63,661 nucleotides of DNA from Micromonospora rosaria (GCF_001567585.1 NZ_LRQV01000023.1:1-63661), one strand, 5' to 3'. Counted from the stretch's first letter, positions 1 to 8,490 are shown. Translations and numbers: made by a program. Notes: generated by a model from the sequence alone, not told the origin.

Positions 1-93
1 GAGAGAATGTCTCAACTCCTCACCGTTGCAACCACCGCTTGAGACCGCCAGAGGGGCCGAAATCTTCCAAGGTCCTTTTTGCTGGGGCAATCT

Positions 94-159
94 GACCCGT
101 ACGACGAGGATGACCAACTCGTGGTCGACGATGCTGTGCGGCGATTGCCAGCCGCCAAC
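94..159 (-). pseudogene. RelE/ParE-family toxin C-terminal remnant
   Basis: Directly after the stop codon of the Phd-like remnant, and in the same frame, the minus strand reads HSIVDHELVILVVRV. This resembles the conserved last beta strands of RelE-type mRNA interferases, where an Ile-Val-Asp segment is followed by Leu-Val-Ile-Leu-Val-Val-Arg-Val. The usual Gly-His-Arg continuation is replaced by unrelated residues, and there is no start codon and no N-terminal two thirds. I infer a toxin gene reduced by internal deletion. The match is short, so the family assignment rests on the motif and on the adjacent antitoxin remnant. Confidence 0.5.
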
Positions 160-498
160 TTACAGCTCAAGATCCCGCTTTGCCTGCTCCCACGAGATGC
201 CGGCCTCGTCCCCGCTACGACGCGCCAGGACGGTACCGCCGATCGCGGCGTCAGCCGCATCCTCGATCCCGGACAGGGTGCGCTCGATGGACTGGCGCAT
301 CGTCTCGCGGGTCCGCTCGTCCTCGTCTGCCACGGCTGCCCACATCCGTCGACACGCCGCGACGACCTGACTCTCCTGCCGATCCCAGAACGCCTCGACC
401 TCATCGAGGTCACTCTGCTCCGCCACCGCCGTCGGCACGACTGCGGCAACCCGCCGCCCTCTGCGGGTGAGGTAGACGACCTTGCCGGATGCTACGCC
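160..498 (-). pseudogene. Phd/YefM-family antitoxin remnant
   Basis: The frame reads VASGKVVYLTRRGRRVAAVVP, the core hairpin of Phd/YefM antitoxins (in intact proteins an ExVxLTRxGRPVAxLVP-like segment), followed by a helical, acidic C-terminal tail ending in AKRDLEL that would wrap the toxin. Upstream of residue Gly the same frame enters the end of the neighbouring regulator gene and reads as Pro/Arg-rich nonsense, so the DNA-binding N-terminus of about 20 residues is missing. A GTG at 438 could start a 92-residue tail-only protein, but it has no convincing ribosome binding site. It is followed by a RelE-like scrap, so I read both as a dead toxin-antitoxin pair. Confidence 0.55.
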
Positions 499-517
499 GC
501 GCCGGCAGGAATTGGGG

Positions 518-757
518 TCAGGGCTTGCGGAGCCAGGTGGCCGGGTCGGTGACGAAGACGCCCTTGCCCTGGTACCGCTCGACGACCTCCAGCGCTTCGA
601 GCCGGATGTAGACCTGCCTGATCGTCGACGCGCCGACCTTGTGCAGCACGCAGAGTTGGGCGATCGAGGGCAGCTTGTCGCCCGGTTTCAGCTTTCCGCT
701 GCGAACGTCGTCCATGATCGCGTTCGAGACTCGCAGGTAATCCGGCAATGCAGGCAT
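518..757 (-). CDS. one-domain GntR-type winged-helix regulator
   Basis: This 79-residue protein is a GntR DNA-binding domain with no effector domain. The segment RSGKLKPGDKLPSIAQLC is the GntR helix-turn-helix entry, and ERYQGKGVFV is the wing. Full GntR regulators run to 230 residues or more, so this is a minimal form; such forms are frequent in actinomycetes. The ATG at 757 is supported by GAGGAG about seven bases upstream. A close relative lies at 49450-49686 (both share RSGxLKPGDKLPSI and QGxGVxV). It is divergent from the small gene at 1055, and a shared control region between them is plausible. The bound DNA is unknown. Confidence 0.85.
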   Translation of the reverse strand: MPALPDYLRVSNAIMDDVRSGKLKPGDKLPSIAQLCVLHKVGASTIRQVYIRLEALEVVERYQGKGVFVTDPATWLRKP

Positions 758-838
758 GGCACTCCTCGCGTGGCACCCCGGATTCGATCACGCGAACGGC
801 AACCCGACAAGTAGCCGTGAAGACACGGTCACCATCTG

Positions 839-867
839 TTGACTAGAGCGCCATCCGCGCATAAGTT
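839..867 (+). promoter_or_regulatory. possible sigma-70-type promoter
   Basis: TTGACT (839-844) and TAAGTT (862-867) are separated by 17 bases. It faces the small gene at 1055. The 758-1054 interval holds nothing else I can assign. Only the pattern supports it. Confidence 0.35.
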
Positions 868-1054
868 GACCCACGAGCGCTCCTCGCGTGGCAACGGGCA
901 GGGCTCACCTCCCGGCCGGGGCGGGTCCACCGTGGCCCGTCCCGGCCCCGACCAGCACCCGGGCACGAGCCATCGGCGAAAGGCGGTCAACGATGCGCGA
1001 CCCGTTCCGGTTCCTCGGAGGACGGCCCCGGGCCGCCACCCAGGGCAGTCGGTC

Positions 1055-1333
1055 GTGACCGGGCCGGCGAGCCACGACCTGGACTGCTCCCGGTACGTCG
1101 TCCACCTCACCGTACGGGTGGCGGACGTCGCCGCCGCGCACCTGTTCGCCCGCGCGGTCACCCGTTCCCTGTCGTTCCTGCCGGAACTGGTGCTGGGCGA
1201 GACGACGGTCTCCGTGGAGGGCGCGCCCAGCAACCAGCAGCAGGTCTTCTGCGACCGGCTGCTGGGCAACGGTCGCCGCTGTCTGCTCCGCCCGGAGCAC
1301 CACGGCGACTGCGCCCGCCGTCTCCGCCGCTGA
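1055..1333 (+). CDS. small Cys/His-motif protein, family A copy 1
   Basis: Product of 92 residues if the GTG at 1055 is used; an upstream ATG at 839 would add a Pro/Arg-rich stretch that looks non-coding. The first 55 residues alternate strand and helix (YVVHLTVRV, then an Ala-rich helix). The C-terminus carries C66-x9-C76-x5-H82-x3-C86, the same spacing as in the protein at 50774-51019, together with shared RRC and LR residues, so a zinc site is likely. No known domain is recognised. Its neighbour is a one-domain GntR regulator on the other strand, as near the second copy. Function unknown. Confidence 0.7.
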   Translation: MTGPASHDLDCSRYVVHLTVRVADVAAAHLFARAVTRSLSFLPELVLGETTVSVEGAPSNQQQVFCDRLLGNGRRCLLRPEHHGDCARRLRR

Positions 1334-1387
1334 TCCGACACGCGTCCCACCGCCCCAATCCGGTCGCCGGGGCGGTGGCCGGTGGGG

Positions 1388-3616
1388 TCAGAAACGCCCG
1401 CCACCGCCCCGGCGACCACCGCCGCCCCCGCCGCCGCTGCGCCGGCCGCTCGAACCGCTGGACCGGCGCACGCTGGAGCCACCGCTGCGGTAACCGCCAC
1501 TGCGCCGGGAACGGCTGCTGCTTCCGCCGTACCCGCCGCTCCACCCACCGCCGGACGAGCCACCGGAGAGGATGCCGCCGATCAGAGCGCCCAGGAACGC
1601 CTCCGCACCGGCCCCGGACCCGGAGCCGCCGGTCGGTCCGGCGAACCCGCCGTGGGACCAGGCGTCCACGTCGGACCGGGCGGCCCGGCTGGCCCAGCCG
1701 GCGAGCTTGGCCGCCTCCTGCGCGGCGGCCAGGGCGGTCACCGGGTCGGCCTCGGCGAGCGCCCGCGCCCGGTCCAGGTGCTGACCGGCGTCGGCCAGCC
1801 AGACCCGGGGCTGCTGGCCGACGGCGGCCCGCCGGGTGTGCACGAACCGGCTGGCCGCGTCGATCTCGGCCGCCGCCACCTGGATGCTCCGGCCGAGCAG
1901 GGCCTGCGCCCGCGCCACCCGCTGCGCGGCCTCGATCGAGGTGGCCAGGGCCCGGTCCAGGACGGCGTCCGCCGCCTCCAGCCGATGCAGGGCCGCCTGC
2001 GGGTCCGTGGTCGGCCGGGCGAACTCCGCGCGGACGGCCGTGGTCACCCGTTCCGCCTCGGCGACGGCGGCGGCCAGTTCCGTCCGCCCCTCCGCCGGCA
2101 CCGGCCCGCCAGCCGGCGCACCCGGCACCGGCCCGCCAGCCGGCGCACCCGGCACCGCGCCGGCGCCCGGCGTACCCGGCACCCCGGCCGGCGGGAGCGG
2201 GGTGCCGGAGAGGAGGGCGCGGCCCTGGGCGATCTCGGTGTCCAGTTCGGTGAGCAGGGCGTCGGCGGCCTCGCGGGCGGCGGTCAGGTCGCCGTCGAGC
2301 CGCTCGACCCCGCTCAGCAGCGTGTCGACCTGCCCCAACGCCTCCTCGGCGGTGCGGACCCCGACGGCGGCCCGGGGCAGCGCCTGCTGCCCGGCGGCGG
2401 CCTCGGCCTCGGCGAGCGTGGCGGCGGCGAAGGCCAGCCGTTCCCGGGCCGCGTCCACGTCACCGGCCACGGTGGTCAGGGCGGACCCGGCGTACCGCTG
2501 GCGGAGCTGGGTCATGGTCGCGTCGGCCTGCTCCGTGCGCTGCTGGAGCGTGGTGCGGCGGGCCGTCAGGTCGGTCAGGAACTCGGTCACCCGGGGCTCG
2601 ATGGCCCGGAGCCGCTCGAACGCCTCCGCCTCGGCGTCGAGCCGCTGGTCCGCGCGCTCGCAGCGCTCGACAATCTCCAGCAGCCGCTGCCGGCGGGTGG
2701 CGTCGTCGACGGTCTCCTGGTCCAGGCTGATCCGCAGCCGGAACGCCTCGGCCAGGTCCTGCCGCGCCGAGACCAGGGCGGCGGTGAAGGCGGCGGTCGC
2801 CTCCGCGCCGTACTGCCCGGTGGCCAGGGCGAGTTCCTGCTCGCTGGCGCGCAGCTCGTTGTCCAGGTCGACGAGGAGCCCGTTCGCCTTCGCCGCGATC
2901 TCCTCGGTCCGGGCGCGGGCCAGCTCGGCCGCCGCCCGCGCCTCCTTCCGGCGTCGGTGCCGGGGCCACCACCAGAGCGCCACCAGCACGGCGGCCAGCA
3001 GGAGCAGGGGTACGAGCACCTTCGCCGCCGAGCCGGCCCGCTCACCGCTCGACGGGGTGTCCGGCGGGCCGGGCTGGATCGCCGGCTGCGGAACGCTGCG
3101 CCCCTCGCTCGCCGCCTGGTACCCCTGGGCCGCCCCGATCACCGCTGCGGCCCAGTCGTTCGCGCCGAGCGGGGGCTCGATCGCCACCCGGGCCACCTCG
3201 TCGAGCTGGCCGTCGGTGAGCGGGTAGTCCTGGGCGAAGGAGTACGCGTACGACCGGTCCCGGGTAGCGATGGCCAGCAGCGCGTCCCGGTCGCCGAGGT
3301 CGCTGCGGGTGGCGGTCTCGTCGGCCCAGTTCTGCGCGCTCCGGCCGCTGAAGGTGTGCACGAAGACCACGAAGAGCTGGAGCCCGGTGCGCTGGCGCAG
3401 CTCGGTGAGGGCCTGCTGGGCCGCGTCGCGCCGGTCGCCGAGCACGCCCGCCTCGTCGACGAGTTGGCTGTCGAGTCGCATCGGCCGCTCGGCCAGCACC
3501 TGCGCGACCGGGACGCGGTCGGTCGACGCCCGGGTGGCCGCCGCCGGCCCGGCGAGCGTGGTCGTGCCGAGGATCAGGACGCCCACCAGTACGGCCGCGC
3601 GACGCAACATCACCAT
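1388..3616 (-). CDS. TPM-domain membrane protein with long coiled coil
   Basis: The 742-residue protein starts with a signal peptide (cleavage near AGPAAAT), followed at about residues 45-170 by a TPM domain (the YgcG/Psb32 fold, seen as LVDEAGVLGDR and later LFVVFVHTFSG). A membrane segment follows at about 198-215 (LVPLLLLAAVLVALWWW). The rest is predicted inside the cell: about 400 residues of Ala/Glu/Arg-rich coiled coil, interrupted by a Pro/Gly repeat, and a tail of Gly, Ser and Arg. TPM domains in other proteins act in envelope or photosystem upkeep; here the role is unknown. The tail is low complexity and may bind RNA or membranes. Starts at 3616 and 3610 are both possible. Confidence 0.85.
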   Translation of the reverse strand: MVMLRRAAVLVGVLILGTTTLAGPAAATRASTDRVPVAQVLAERPMRLDSQLVDEAGVLGDRRDAAQQALTELRQRTGLQLFVVFVHTFSGRSAQNWADETATRSDLGDRDALLAIATRDRSYAYSFAQDYPLTDGQLDEVARVAIEPPLGANDWAAAVIGAAQGYQAASEGRSVPQPAIQPGPPDTPSSGERAGSAAKVLVPLLLLAAVLVALWWWPRHRRRKEARAAAELARARTEEIAAKANGLLVDLDNELRASEQELALATGQYGAEATAAFTAALVSARQDLAEAFRLRISLDQETVDDATRRQRLLEIVERCERADQRLDAEAEAFERLRAIEPRVTEFLTDLTARRTTLQQRTEQADATMTQLRQRYAGSALTTVAGDVDAARERLAFAAATLAEAEAAAGQQALPRAAVGVRTAEEALGQVDTLLSGVERLDGDLTAAREAADALLTELDTEIAQGRALLSGTPLPPAGVPGTPGAGAVPGAPAGGPVPGAPAGGPVPAEGRTELAAAVAEAERVTTAVRAEFARPTTDPQAALHRLEAADAVLDRALATSIEAAQRVARAQALLGRSIQVAAAEIDAASRFVHTRRAAVGQQPRVWLADAGQHLDRARALAEADPVTALAAAQEAAKLAGWASRAARSDVDAWSHGGFAGPTGGSGSGAGAEAFLGALIGGILSGGSSGGGWSGGYGGSSSRSRRSGGYRSGGSSVRRSSGSSGRRSGGGGGGGRRGGGGRF
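2095..2165 (-). repeat. in-frame 24-bp tandem repeat
   Basis: Inside the TPM-domain gene the protein reads GAPAGGPVP twice, encoded by near-identical 24-base units. It lies in the flexible linker between coiled-coil parts. Confidence 0.6.
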
Positions 3617-3734
3617 CGCCCCAGGCTAAACGCCCTGATCAAACCCCCCGTCCCCCGCCTCCCACCGCTTCGCCGCCCCGACGGCTCGGGCCGGTCACCC
3701 CCGAGGGGACGACCGGCCCGAGCCGACGTACGTG

Positions 3735-3790
3735 GTGAGAAGGGAACCCTGCTCTACCGCAGGCGTTAACAGGGGGCCCTTCCTTACACC
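3735..3790. repeat. stop-codon-adjacent hairpin repeat, copy A
   Basis: Read on the minus strand, the repeat begins immediately after the stop codon of the DUF1416 gene with GGTGTAAGGAAGGGCCCC, continues TGTTAACGCCTGCGGTAGAG and ends with an imperfect complement of the first part. It can fold into a GC-rich hairpin. Related copies are at 17726, 42959 and 53586, always with the GTGTAAGGAAGG-like end next to a stop codon. It may serve as a terminator or be a mobile REP-like element. Confidence 0.8.
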
Positions 3791-4111
3791 TCAGGCGACC
3801 GTGACGGTCACCTCGTTGATGCCCCGGTCGGCGGTGACGGCGCTGTCGCCGTTGCCGTGCCGGGAGAGCGCCCGCAGGGTCCAGGCGCCCGGCGCGGCGA
3901 AGAACCGGAACTGGCCGGCCGGGGAGGTCACCACCTCGGCGGTGAACTCGCCGGTGGAGTCGAGCAGGCGGACGTACGCGCCCGGCACGACCTCACCGGA
4001 CTCGGCCCGGACCACGCCGGTGATGACGGTTTCCTTCTCCAGGTCGAGGCTGGCGGGCAGCGGCGCGGCCTGGTCGGGCGCGGCGCAGCCGGCGGCGGTG
4101 GGAGCAGTCAT
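3791..4111 (-). CDS. sseC: DUF1416 protein, SseC-like
   Basis: The 106-residue protein matches the pattern of the SseC/DUF1416 family, which accompanies thiosulfate sulfurtransferase genes in actinobacteria. Segments such as VITGVVRAESGEVVPGAYVR and GQFRFFAAPGAWTLRAL look like a transthyretin-like beta sandwich. It follows the sulfurtransferase gene by overlap or a few bases: a GTG at 4120 overlaps that gene's stop, while the ATG at 4111 chosen here has GGGAAGG further upstream. The exact role is unknown; co-transcription suggests work in sulfur transfer. A hairpin repeat begins right after its stop codon. Confidence 0.85.
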   Translation of the reverse strand: MTAPTAAGCAAPDQAAPLPASLDLEKETVITGVVRAESGEVVPGAYVRLLDSTGEFTAEVVTSPAGQFRFFAAPGAWTLRALSRHGNGDSAVTADRGINEVTVTVA

Positions 4112-4116
4112 GGCGA

Positions 4117-4965
4117 TCACGCCTTCCCGGGCTCGTCACCGAGCGCGACCGGCACGCCGACGAGCGAGCCGTACTCGGTCCAGGAGCCGTCGTAGTTCTT
4201 CACGTTCTGGTGACCGAGCAGCTCCTGGAGCACGAACCAGGTGTGCGAGGAGCGCTCGCCGATCCGGCAGTACGCGATGGTCTCCTTGCCGTCGTCCAGC
4301 CCGGCCTCGCCGTAGATCTTGCGAAGCTCGTCGTCGGACTTGAAGGTGCCGTCCTCGTTGGCGGCCTTGGACCACGGCACGCTGATCGCGGTGGGCACGT
4401 GGCCGGCCCGCTGGGCCTGCTCCTGCGGCAGGTGGGCGGGGGCGAGCAGCCGGCCGGCGTACTCGTCGGGGCTGCGCACGTCGACCAGGTTCTTCACGCC
4501 GATGGCGGGGACGATCTCGTCCCGGAAGGCGCGGATGCTGTTGTCCGGCTCGCTGGCGACGTACTGGGTGGCCGGGCGGGTCACCGCGTCGGTGACCAGG
4601 GGCCGGGCGTCCAGCTCCCACTTCTTGCGACCGCCGTCGAGCAGCTTGACGTCCTGGTGGCCGTAGAGCTTGAAGTACCAGTACGCGTACGCGGCGAACC
4701 AGTTGTTGTTGCCGCCGTAGAGCACGACGGTGTCGTCGTTGCCGATGCCCCGGGCGGACAGGAGCGCCTCGAACTGCTCCTTGTTGACGAAGTCCCGACG
4801 CACCGGGTCCTGCAGGTCGGTCTTCCAGTCCAGCTTGATGGCCCCGGCGATGTGGCCGGTGTCGTAGGCCGAGGTGTCCTCGTCGACCTCGACGAAGACG
4901 ACGCCCGGGGCGTCGAGGTTCTTCTCGGCCCACTCGGCCGAGACGAGTGCGGTGTCGCGACTCAT
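4117..4965 (-). CDS. thiosulfate sulfurtransferase (rhodanese)
   Basis: The 282-residue protein has two rhodanese domains. The N-terminal one is the inactive type; the C-terminal one carries the active-site loop CRIGERSSHTW with catalytic Cys233, which takes up sulfur from thiosulfate as a persulfide. The sequence resembles mycobacterial CysA2/CysA3 and SseA proteins (opening SRDTALVSAEW). ATG at 4965 has GGGAG eight bases upstream; longer frames upstream lack coding character. It leads a two-gene operon with the DUF1416 gene. A Cys-rich leader peptide and two hairpins lie upstream, which suggests control by cysteine supply. Confidence 0.93.
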   Translation of the reverse strand: MSRDTALVSAEWAEKNLDAPGVVFVEVDEDTSAYDTGHIAGAIKLDWKTDLQDPVRRDFVNKEQFEALLSARGIGNDDTVVLYGGNNNWFAAYAYWYFKLYGHQDVKLLDGGRKKWELDARPLVTDAVTRPATQYVASEPDNSIRAFRDEIVPAIGVKNLVDVRSPDEYAGRLLAPAHLPQEQAQRAGHVPTAISVPWSKAANEDGTFKSDDELRKIYGEAGLDDGKETIAYCRIGERSSHTWFVLQELLGHQNVKNYDGSWTEYGSLVGVPVALGDEPGKA

Positions 4966-5137
4966 CAGATCACTCCCTGGTGAGGATGGATGGTGAGCCA
5001 GCGCGCGGAGGGCATCGGGTGTTGTGGTCGCACCACGCGCGGGACCCATGGGACGGACGGATCACGGGTTCGTGCGACGGCGCCGCTGCCGGGCGTATTG
5101 GGAGGCATCAGAGGGTACGCGGACCCTGCGTGCCGGA

Positions 5138-5154
5138 TGGTCGCTAGGCGACCA
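5138..5154 (-). promoter_or_regulatory. hairpin between Cys leader and sulfurtransferase gene
   Basis: TGGTCGC and GCGACCA pair around a three-base loop, 15 bases past the leader stop codon. With the hairpin at 5161-5183, which covers that stop codon (GCCCC and TGACGGGGC arms), it could form part of an attenuator. No T-run follows. Confidence 0.4.
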
Positions 5155-5169
5155 GGGACAGCCCCGCCG

Positions 5170-5247
5170 TCAGATGACGGGGCGACACAGGCAGGTGGCC
5201 ACGCGGCACAGGTCGACCGCGCGCCGTTTGGTGAGGAGCGTCCCCAT
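5170..5247 (-). CDS. Cys-rich leader peptide
   Basis: A 25-codon frame starts at ATG 5247 and encodes a peptide whose second half is CRVATCLCRPVI, with three Cys codons in nine residues. The same kind of short peptide, with clustered Cys codons, lies ahead of sulfur-assimilation operons in several actinobacteria, and cysteine-dependent attenuation through such an upstream frame is described in Mycobacterium smegmatis. Here it sits 205 bases ahead of the sulfurtransferase start, on the same strand, and its stop codon lies within a hairpin-forming sequence. The ribosome binding site is weak. I infer that ribosome stalling at Cys codons raises expression downstream. Confidence 0.65.
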   Translation of the reverse strand: MGTLLTKRRAVDLCRVATCLCRPVI

Positions 5248-5343
5248 GGGCAGGGAGCCTACCAGCCACCGCCCCGAACGCCAGGTGACCGACCAGCATC
5301 CGAGACGCCTCGGCCGAGCCCGACCGGTCGACCGGTCGGGCTC

Positions 5344-6135
5344 TCAGCCGGCCGCCTGGTTGATCGGCACGTCCCGCGCGTCGGCGGTGACGGCCAGCCC
5401 GCCGGGCAGCGGCCGGACCTCGCGGACGGTCAACTGGAACGGCAGTTCGGGCAGCGGCACGTCGATGGAGATCCCCTGGGCCCAGTTGTTGAGCAGGGTA
5501 CGGGCCAGCGGCACGGCGGGCAGCCCTTCGGCGTCCACCTCGTCGACCTTGAGCGCGACCTGCCCCTGCTCGCTCACCGTCACCTCGGCGGTGCCGCTGA
5601 CGGTGAGCTGCTGGCCGAGGATGTCCACCGGGGCGGTGACGGCGAGCCGGCCGTCCCGCTCGCCGAGCTTGAGGCCCGGCCGGTCGAGCAGCGCGGCGAG
5701 GCTGTCGTAGCTGATCGTGCCGGTGCCGTCGACGGTCTCGGCGACCACGTCGCCCTGCCCGGAGCGCAGCGTGTCCAGCGACGCCCGGACGTTACGCGCG
5801 TCGATGTCGAGGGCGGGCAGGTTGACCGCGTTGCCCTGGACCGAGCCGCGCACGTCGCGCAGCCGGATGGTGATCCGGTCGTACCGCCCGGCGACCACCT
5901 GGTTGAGGAAGGGGAAGCCGCCGACCTGCACCTCCGGCGGCGCCGACTCGACCTGCTGCCGGGCCACCTCCTGGCGGACCTGGTCGGCGATGGCGCGCTC
6001 GGCCACGGCGACCGCCACCCGGTCGGCGACCACCGCCAGCCCGCCGAGGACCAGCAGCAGGACGACGAGGGTGACGAGCACCTTGCGTCCGCGTCGCCGG
6101 GGCCGTCCCTCGTTCGCCGGGTAGCTCTCCGCCAC
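5344..6135 (-). CDS. DUF2993 (LmeA-like) envelope protein
   Basis: The 263-residue protein has a basic N-terminus (RPRRRGRK), one membrane segment at about 19-37 (VLVTLVVLLLVLGGLAVVAD) and an exported domain of the DUF2993 family. Typical features are the segment PPEVQVGGFPFLNQVVAGRYDR and repeated short beta strands. In mycobacteria the family member LmeA is a phospholipid-binding periplasmic protein needed for lipomannan elongation. The same role is possible but not shown here. It is transcribed alone; the next gene on the strand, upstream, is 114 bases away. Confidence 0.85.
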   Translation of the reverse strand: MAESYPANEGRPRRRGRKVLVTLVVLLLVLGGLAVVADRVAVAVAERAIADQVRQEVARQQVESAPPEVQVGGFPFLNQVVAGRYDRITIRLRDVRGSVQGNAVNLPALDIDARNVRASLDTLRSGQGDVVAETVDGTGTISYDSLAALLDRPGLKLGERDGRLAVTAPVDILGQQLTVSGTAEVTVSEQGQVALKVDEVDAEGLPAVPLARTLLNNWAQGISIDVPLPELPFQLTVREVRPLPGGLAVTADARDVPINQAAG

Positions 6136-6248
6136 GCCGCCTCCTGTCCGCTGCTCGTCCTGGGAACGTCCGTTCCCGGGGGCCGCTCTGCCGGTGGCCC
6201 CGGGTCGCCGCCGGGATTACCCGGTGCGAGGAAATCTCAATCTGCGGC

Positions 6249-7289
6249 TCAGAGCAACAACAGACACATCGGGTACGCGGCCGCCGCCGCCGTGGCGAAG
6301 CCACCGAGCGGCCCCTGGAGGTGCCGGGCGATCCACATGGTGGGCGGTTCCCCGGCCATCAGCCGACCCGCCTCGGCGTACCCGACGGCGAGGTCGGTCA
6401 GCACGGCGCTGACCGCCGCGAGCAGCCCGATCAGGGCGGCCCGGGTGGGCGTGAACGGGGCGACCAGGTAGCTGCCGAAGACCGCGCTGGCCAGCGTGCC
6501 GACCATCGCGCCGGCGACCACGCCGGCCGCGCCCCGGGGCACCTGCGGGGCCAGCCGGGGCCAGGGCAGCACCGCGTCGGTCAGCCGGGCCACGGTGAGC
6601 GCCACGCCGGCGGCGGCCAGGCAGACGGTGACCGCCTGGGTACCGGCCGGGATCCGGCCGAGGACCAGCAGGCCGGCGAAGGCCACCACGCCGAGTACGG
6701 TCAGCAGGGTGGCCCCGAGCGAGTCGGTGACCCGCCGCCGGTCCACCCGACGGACGAGTTGACCGAGGACGGCGAGGACGAAGCCCCCGACGGCGGCGTA
6801 CCCCAGGGGGCCCGCGCCGGCCTCGGCGGAGCGGACGGCGGCGACGTCGGCGACCACCCCGGCCCCGGCGCTGACCACGGCGACCACCAGCAGCGCGGGC
6901 GGGCGGGCCGCCATCGTCCAGGCCAGGATGAACAGGATCTGCACGCCGAGCACGATGACCGCGAAGGGCAGCCGGTGCCCGGGGCCGGCGGTCTGCGCGC
7001 CGAGCACCAGGCCGAGGCAGAGCAGCGCGGCGAAGCCGGCGACGGCGAGCGCGAGCGGCGGGCGCACCTCGACCGGGGGCTCGTCCTCCTCGTCCTCGAC
7101 CGCGTCCACCTCGTCGTCCGGGCGGCGCGCGGGCTCACCGCTCTTGCGGAACCGGCGGGGCCGGCCCCGTCCCCGCCGCTCCCCGGTGTCGTCGGGTCCG
7201 GTCCGTGGTGCGGGGGCCCGGTCGGACCGGTCCGCGTCGTCGTCGGCCCACGGGTCACGTCCGGTCTCGGGCGGGGTGGAGGGATACAC
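6249..7289 (-). CDS. multi-spanning membrane protein of unknown function
   Basis: The 346-residue protein opens with about 75 residues of charged, Pro/Arg/Asp-rich sequence, including an acidic run (DEVDAVEDEEDEPP), and then has about eight to ten membrane segments rich in Ala, Val, Leu and Gly. I recognise no catalytic motif. Similar proteins are widespread and unnamed in actinomycetes. The ATG at 7289 begins MYPSTPPETGRDPWADD, a style common for actinobacterial membrane proteins with soluble N-tails. It stands divergent from the GlnR-like regulator gene, with a 278-base intergenic region between them. Confidence 0.75.
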   Translation of the reverse strand: MYPSTPPETGRDPWADDDADRSDRAPAPRTGPDDTGERRGRGRPRRFRKSGEPARRPDDEVDAVEDEEDEPPVEVRPPLALAVAGFAALLCLGLVLGAQTAGPGHRLPFAVIVLGVQILFILAWTMAARPPALLVVAVVSAGAGVVADVAAVRSAEAGAGPLGYAAVGGFVLAVLGQLVRRVDRRRVTDSLGATLLTVLGVVAFAGLLVLGRIPAGTQAVTVCLAAAGVALTVARLTDAVLPWPRLAPQVPRGAAGVVAGAMVGTLASAVFGSYLVAPFTPTRAALIGLLAAVSAVLTDLAVGYAEAGRLMAGEPPTMWIARHLQGPLGGFATAAAAAYPMCLLLL

Positions 7290-7567
7290 GCCCCGATCGT
7301 GCCAGACCGGGCGGCAGATCCGGGGAACACGGTTTCGGCCAGGTTAAAACCTGATCCGCAATTTGGGGTTAAGGGTGACGAACGGGATAAGGGGGGATGG
7401 CCAGGCAGAGGTCATCGGTTAGGCTCGACAGCACTTACCCGCCCGCCAGCGACGCCGGGACCAGACGTCAGATCCTGACGCCGGGCCAACGTCAGTTCTC
7501 AGCGGTGCATCCCACCGGACGCCGCTGGTCGCGCGCGGCTAGTGGCCGCCGGGACGGAGGTGATCGT

Positions 7568-8281
7568 GTGGAGATCCTGCTGCTGGTGACCGCACGCGCA
7601 GGCGAACCATCCGCGGTGCTGCCCGCGCTGGACCTGCTGCCACACTCGGTGCGCACCGCGCCCCGCGACGTGCGCACCCTGGTCGCCGGGCCGAGCCCGG
7701 ACGCCGTCCTGGTCGACGCCCGCTCCGAGCTGAGCGAGGCCCGCGCGACCTGCCGGATGCTGCACGCCACCGGGCTCGGGGTGCCGCTGGTCGCGGTGGT
7801 CACCGAGGCCGGGCTGATCGCGCTCAACGCGGACTGGGGCGTCGACGACGTCATCCTCGCCTCCGCCGGCCCGGCCGAGGTGGAGGCCCGGCTGCGGCTG
7901 GCGGTCGGCCGGCTGAGCAACGCCACCTCGGGTGCCGGCGGCTCGATCCGGGCCGGCGAGCTGACCATCGACCCGGACACCTACGCCGCCCGACTCAAGG
8001 GCCGCCCGCTCGACCTCACGTACAAGGAGTTCGAGCTGCTGAAGTTCCTCGCCCAGCACCCGGGCCGGGTCTTCACCCGCGACCAGCTCCTGCGCGAGGT
8101 CTGGGGCTACGACTACTTCGGTGGCACCCGTACGGTCGACGTGCACGTCCGGCGGCTGCGCGCCAAGCTCGGCTCGGAGTACGAGTCGATGATCGGCACG
8201 GTCCGCCAGGTGGGGTACAAGTTCGTCGTGCCGCCGTCGCGGTCGCTGCCGGACACGGAGAGCACCCCCATCCCCGTCTGA
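7568..8281 (+). CDS. glnR: GlnR-type response regulator
   Basis: The 237-residue protein has an N-terminal receiver-like domain and a C-terminal OmpR/PhoB winged helix at about 135-230 ([20 protein letters not shown], then [15 protein letters not shown]). The receiver half, with [12 protein letters not shown] and [20 protein letters not shown], is close in pattern to Streptomyces GlnR, an orphan regulator without a partner kinase that controls nitrogen assimilation genes. No histidine kinase gene is next to it. The GTG at 7568 is preceded by GGAGGTGATC, a strong ribosome binding site; upstream in-frame starts have none. The 278-base upstream region contains AGGTTAAAACCT, a short palindrome. 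Confidence 0.88.
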   Translation: MEILLLVTARAGEPSAVLPALDLLPHSVRTAPRDVRTLVAGPSPDAVLVDARSELSEARATCRMLHATGLGVPLVAVVTEAGLIALNADWGVDDVILASAGPAEVEARLRLAVGRLSNATSGAGGSIRAGELTIDPDTYAARLKGRPLDLTYKEFELLKFLAQHPGRVFTRDQLLREVWGYDYFGGTRTVDVHVRRLRAKLGSEYESMIGTVRQVGYKFVVPPSRSLPDTESTPIPV

Positions 8282-8490
8282 TCCGCCGATCCGGTAGTTG
8301 TTCGTATTCGCCCGTTTCGCCCCACTGATCGGTCATATCCTGAGTGCCGGATTCGGCAGGAGGGGGCGACGGTGGCTGCGTCGACGGGGGACACGACAAC
8401 CGCGTACACCACGTCGGTCGCGGCGGCCGGACCGGCCGCCCCGGCCGCCGGGCACGTCGCACCGGCCGGGCGCCCGGGACGGGACCGCTG

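Noticed and set aside
1382..3769. Long open frame on the plus strand opposite the TPM-domain gene
   Set aside because: Its translation is Gly/Arg-rich with no domain, while the minus strand has signal peptide, TPM domain and membrane segment. Such mirror frames are usual in DNA this G+C-rich.
8344..8490. Upstream ATG for the deacetylase
   Set aside because: It adds 49 Gly/Arg-rich residues before the natural membrane anchor; ATG 8491 fits better.
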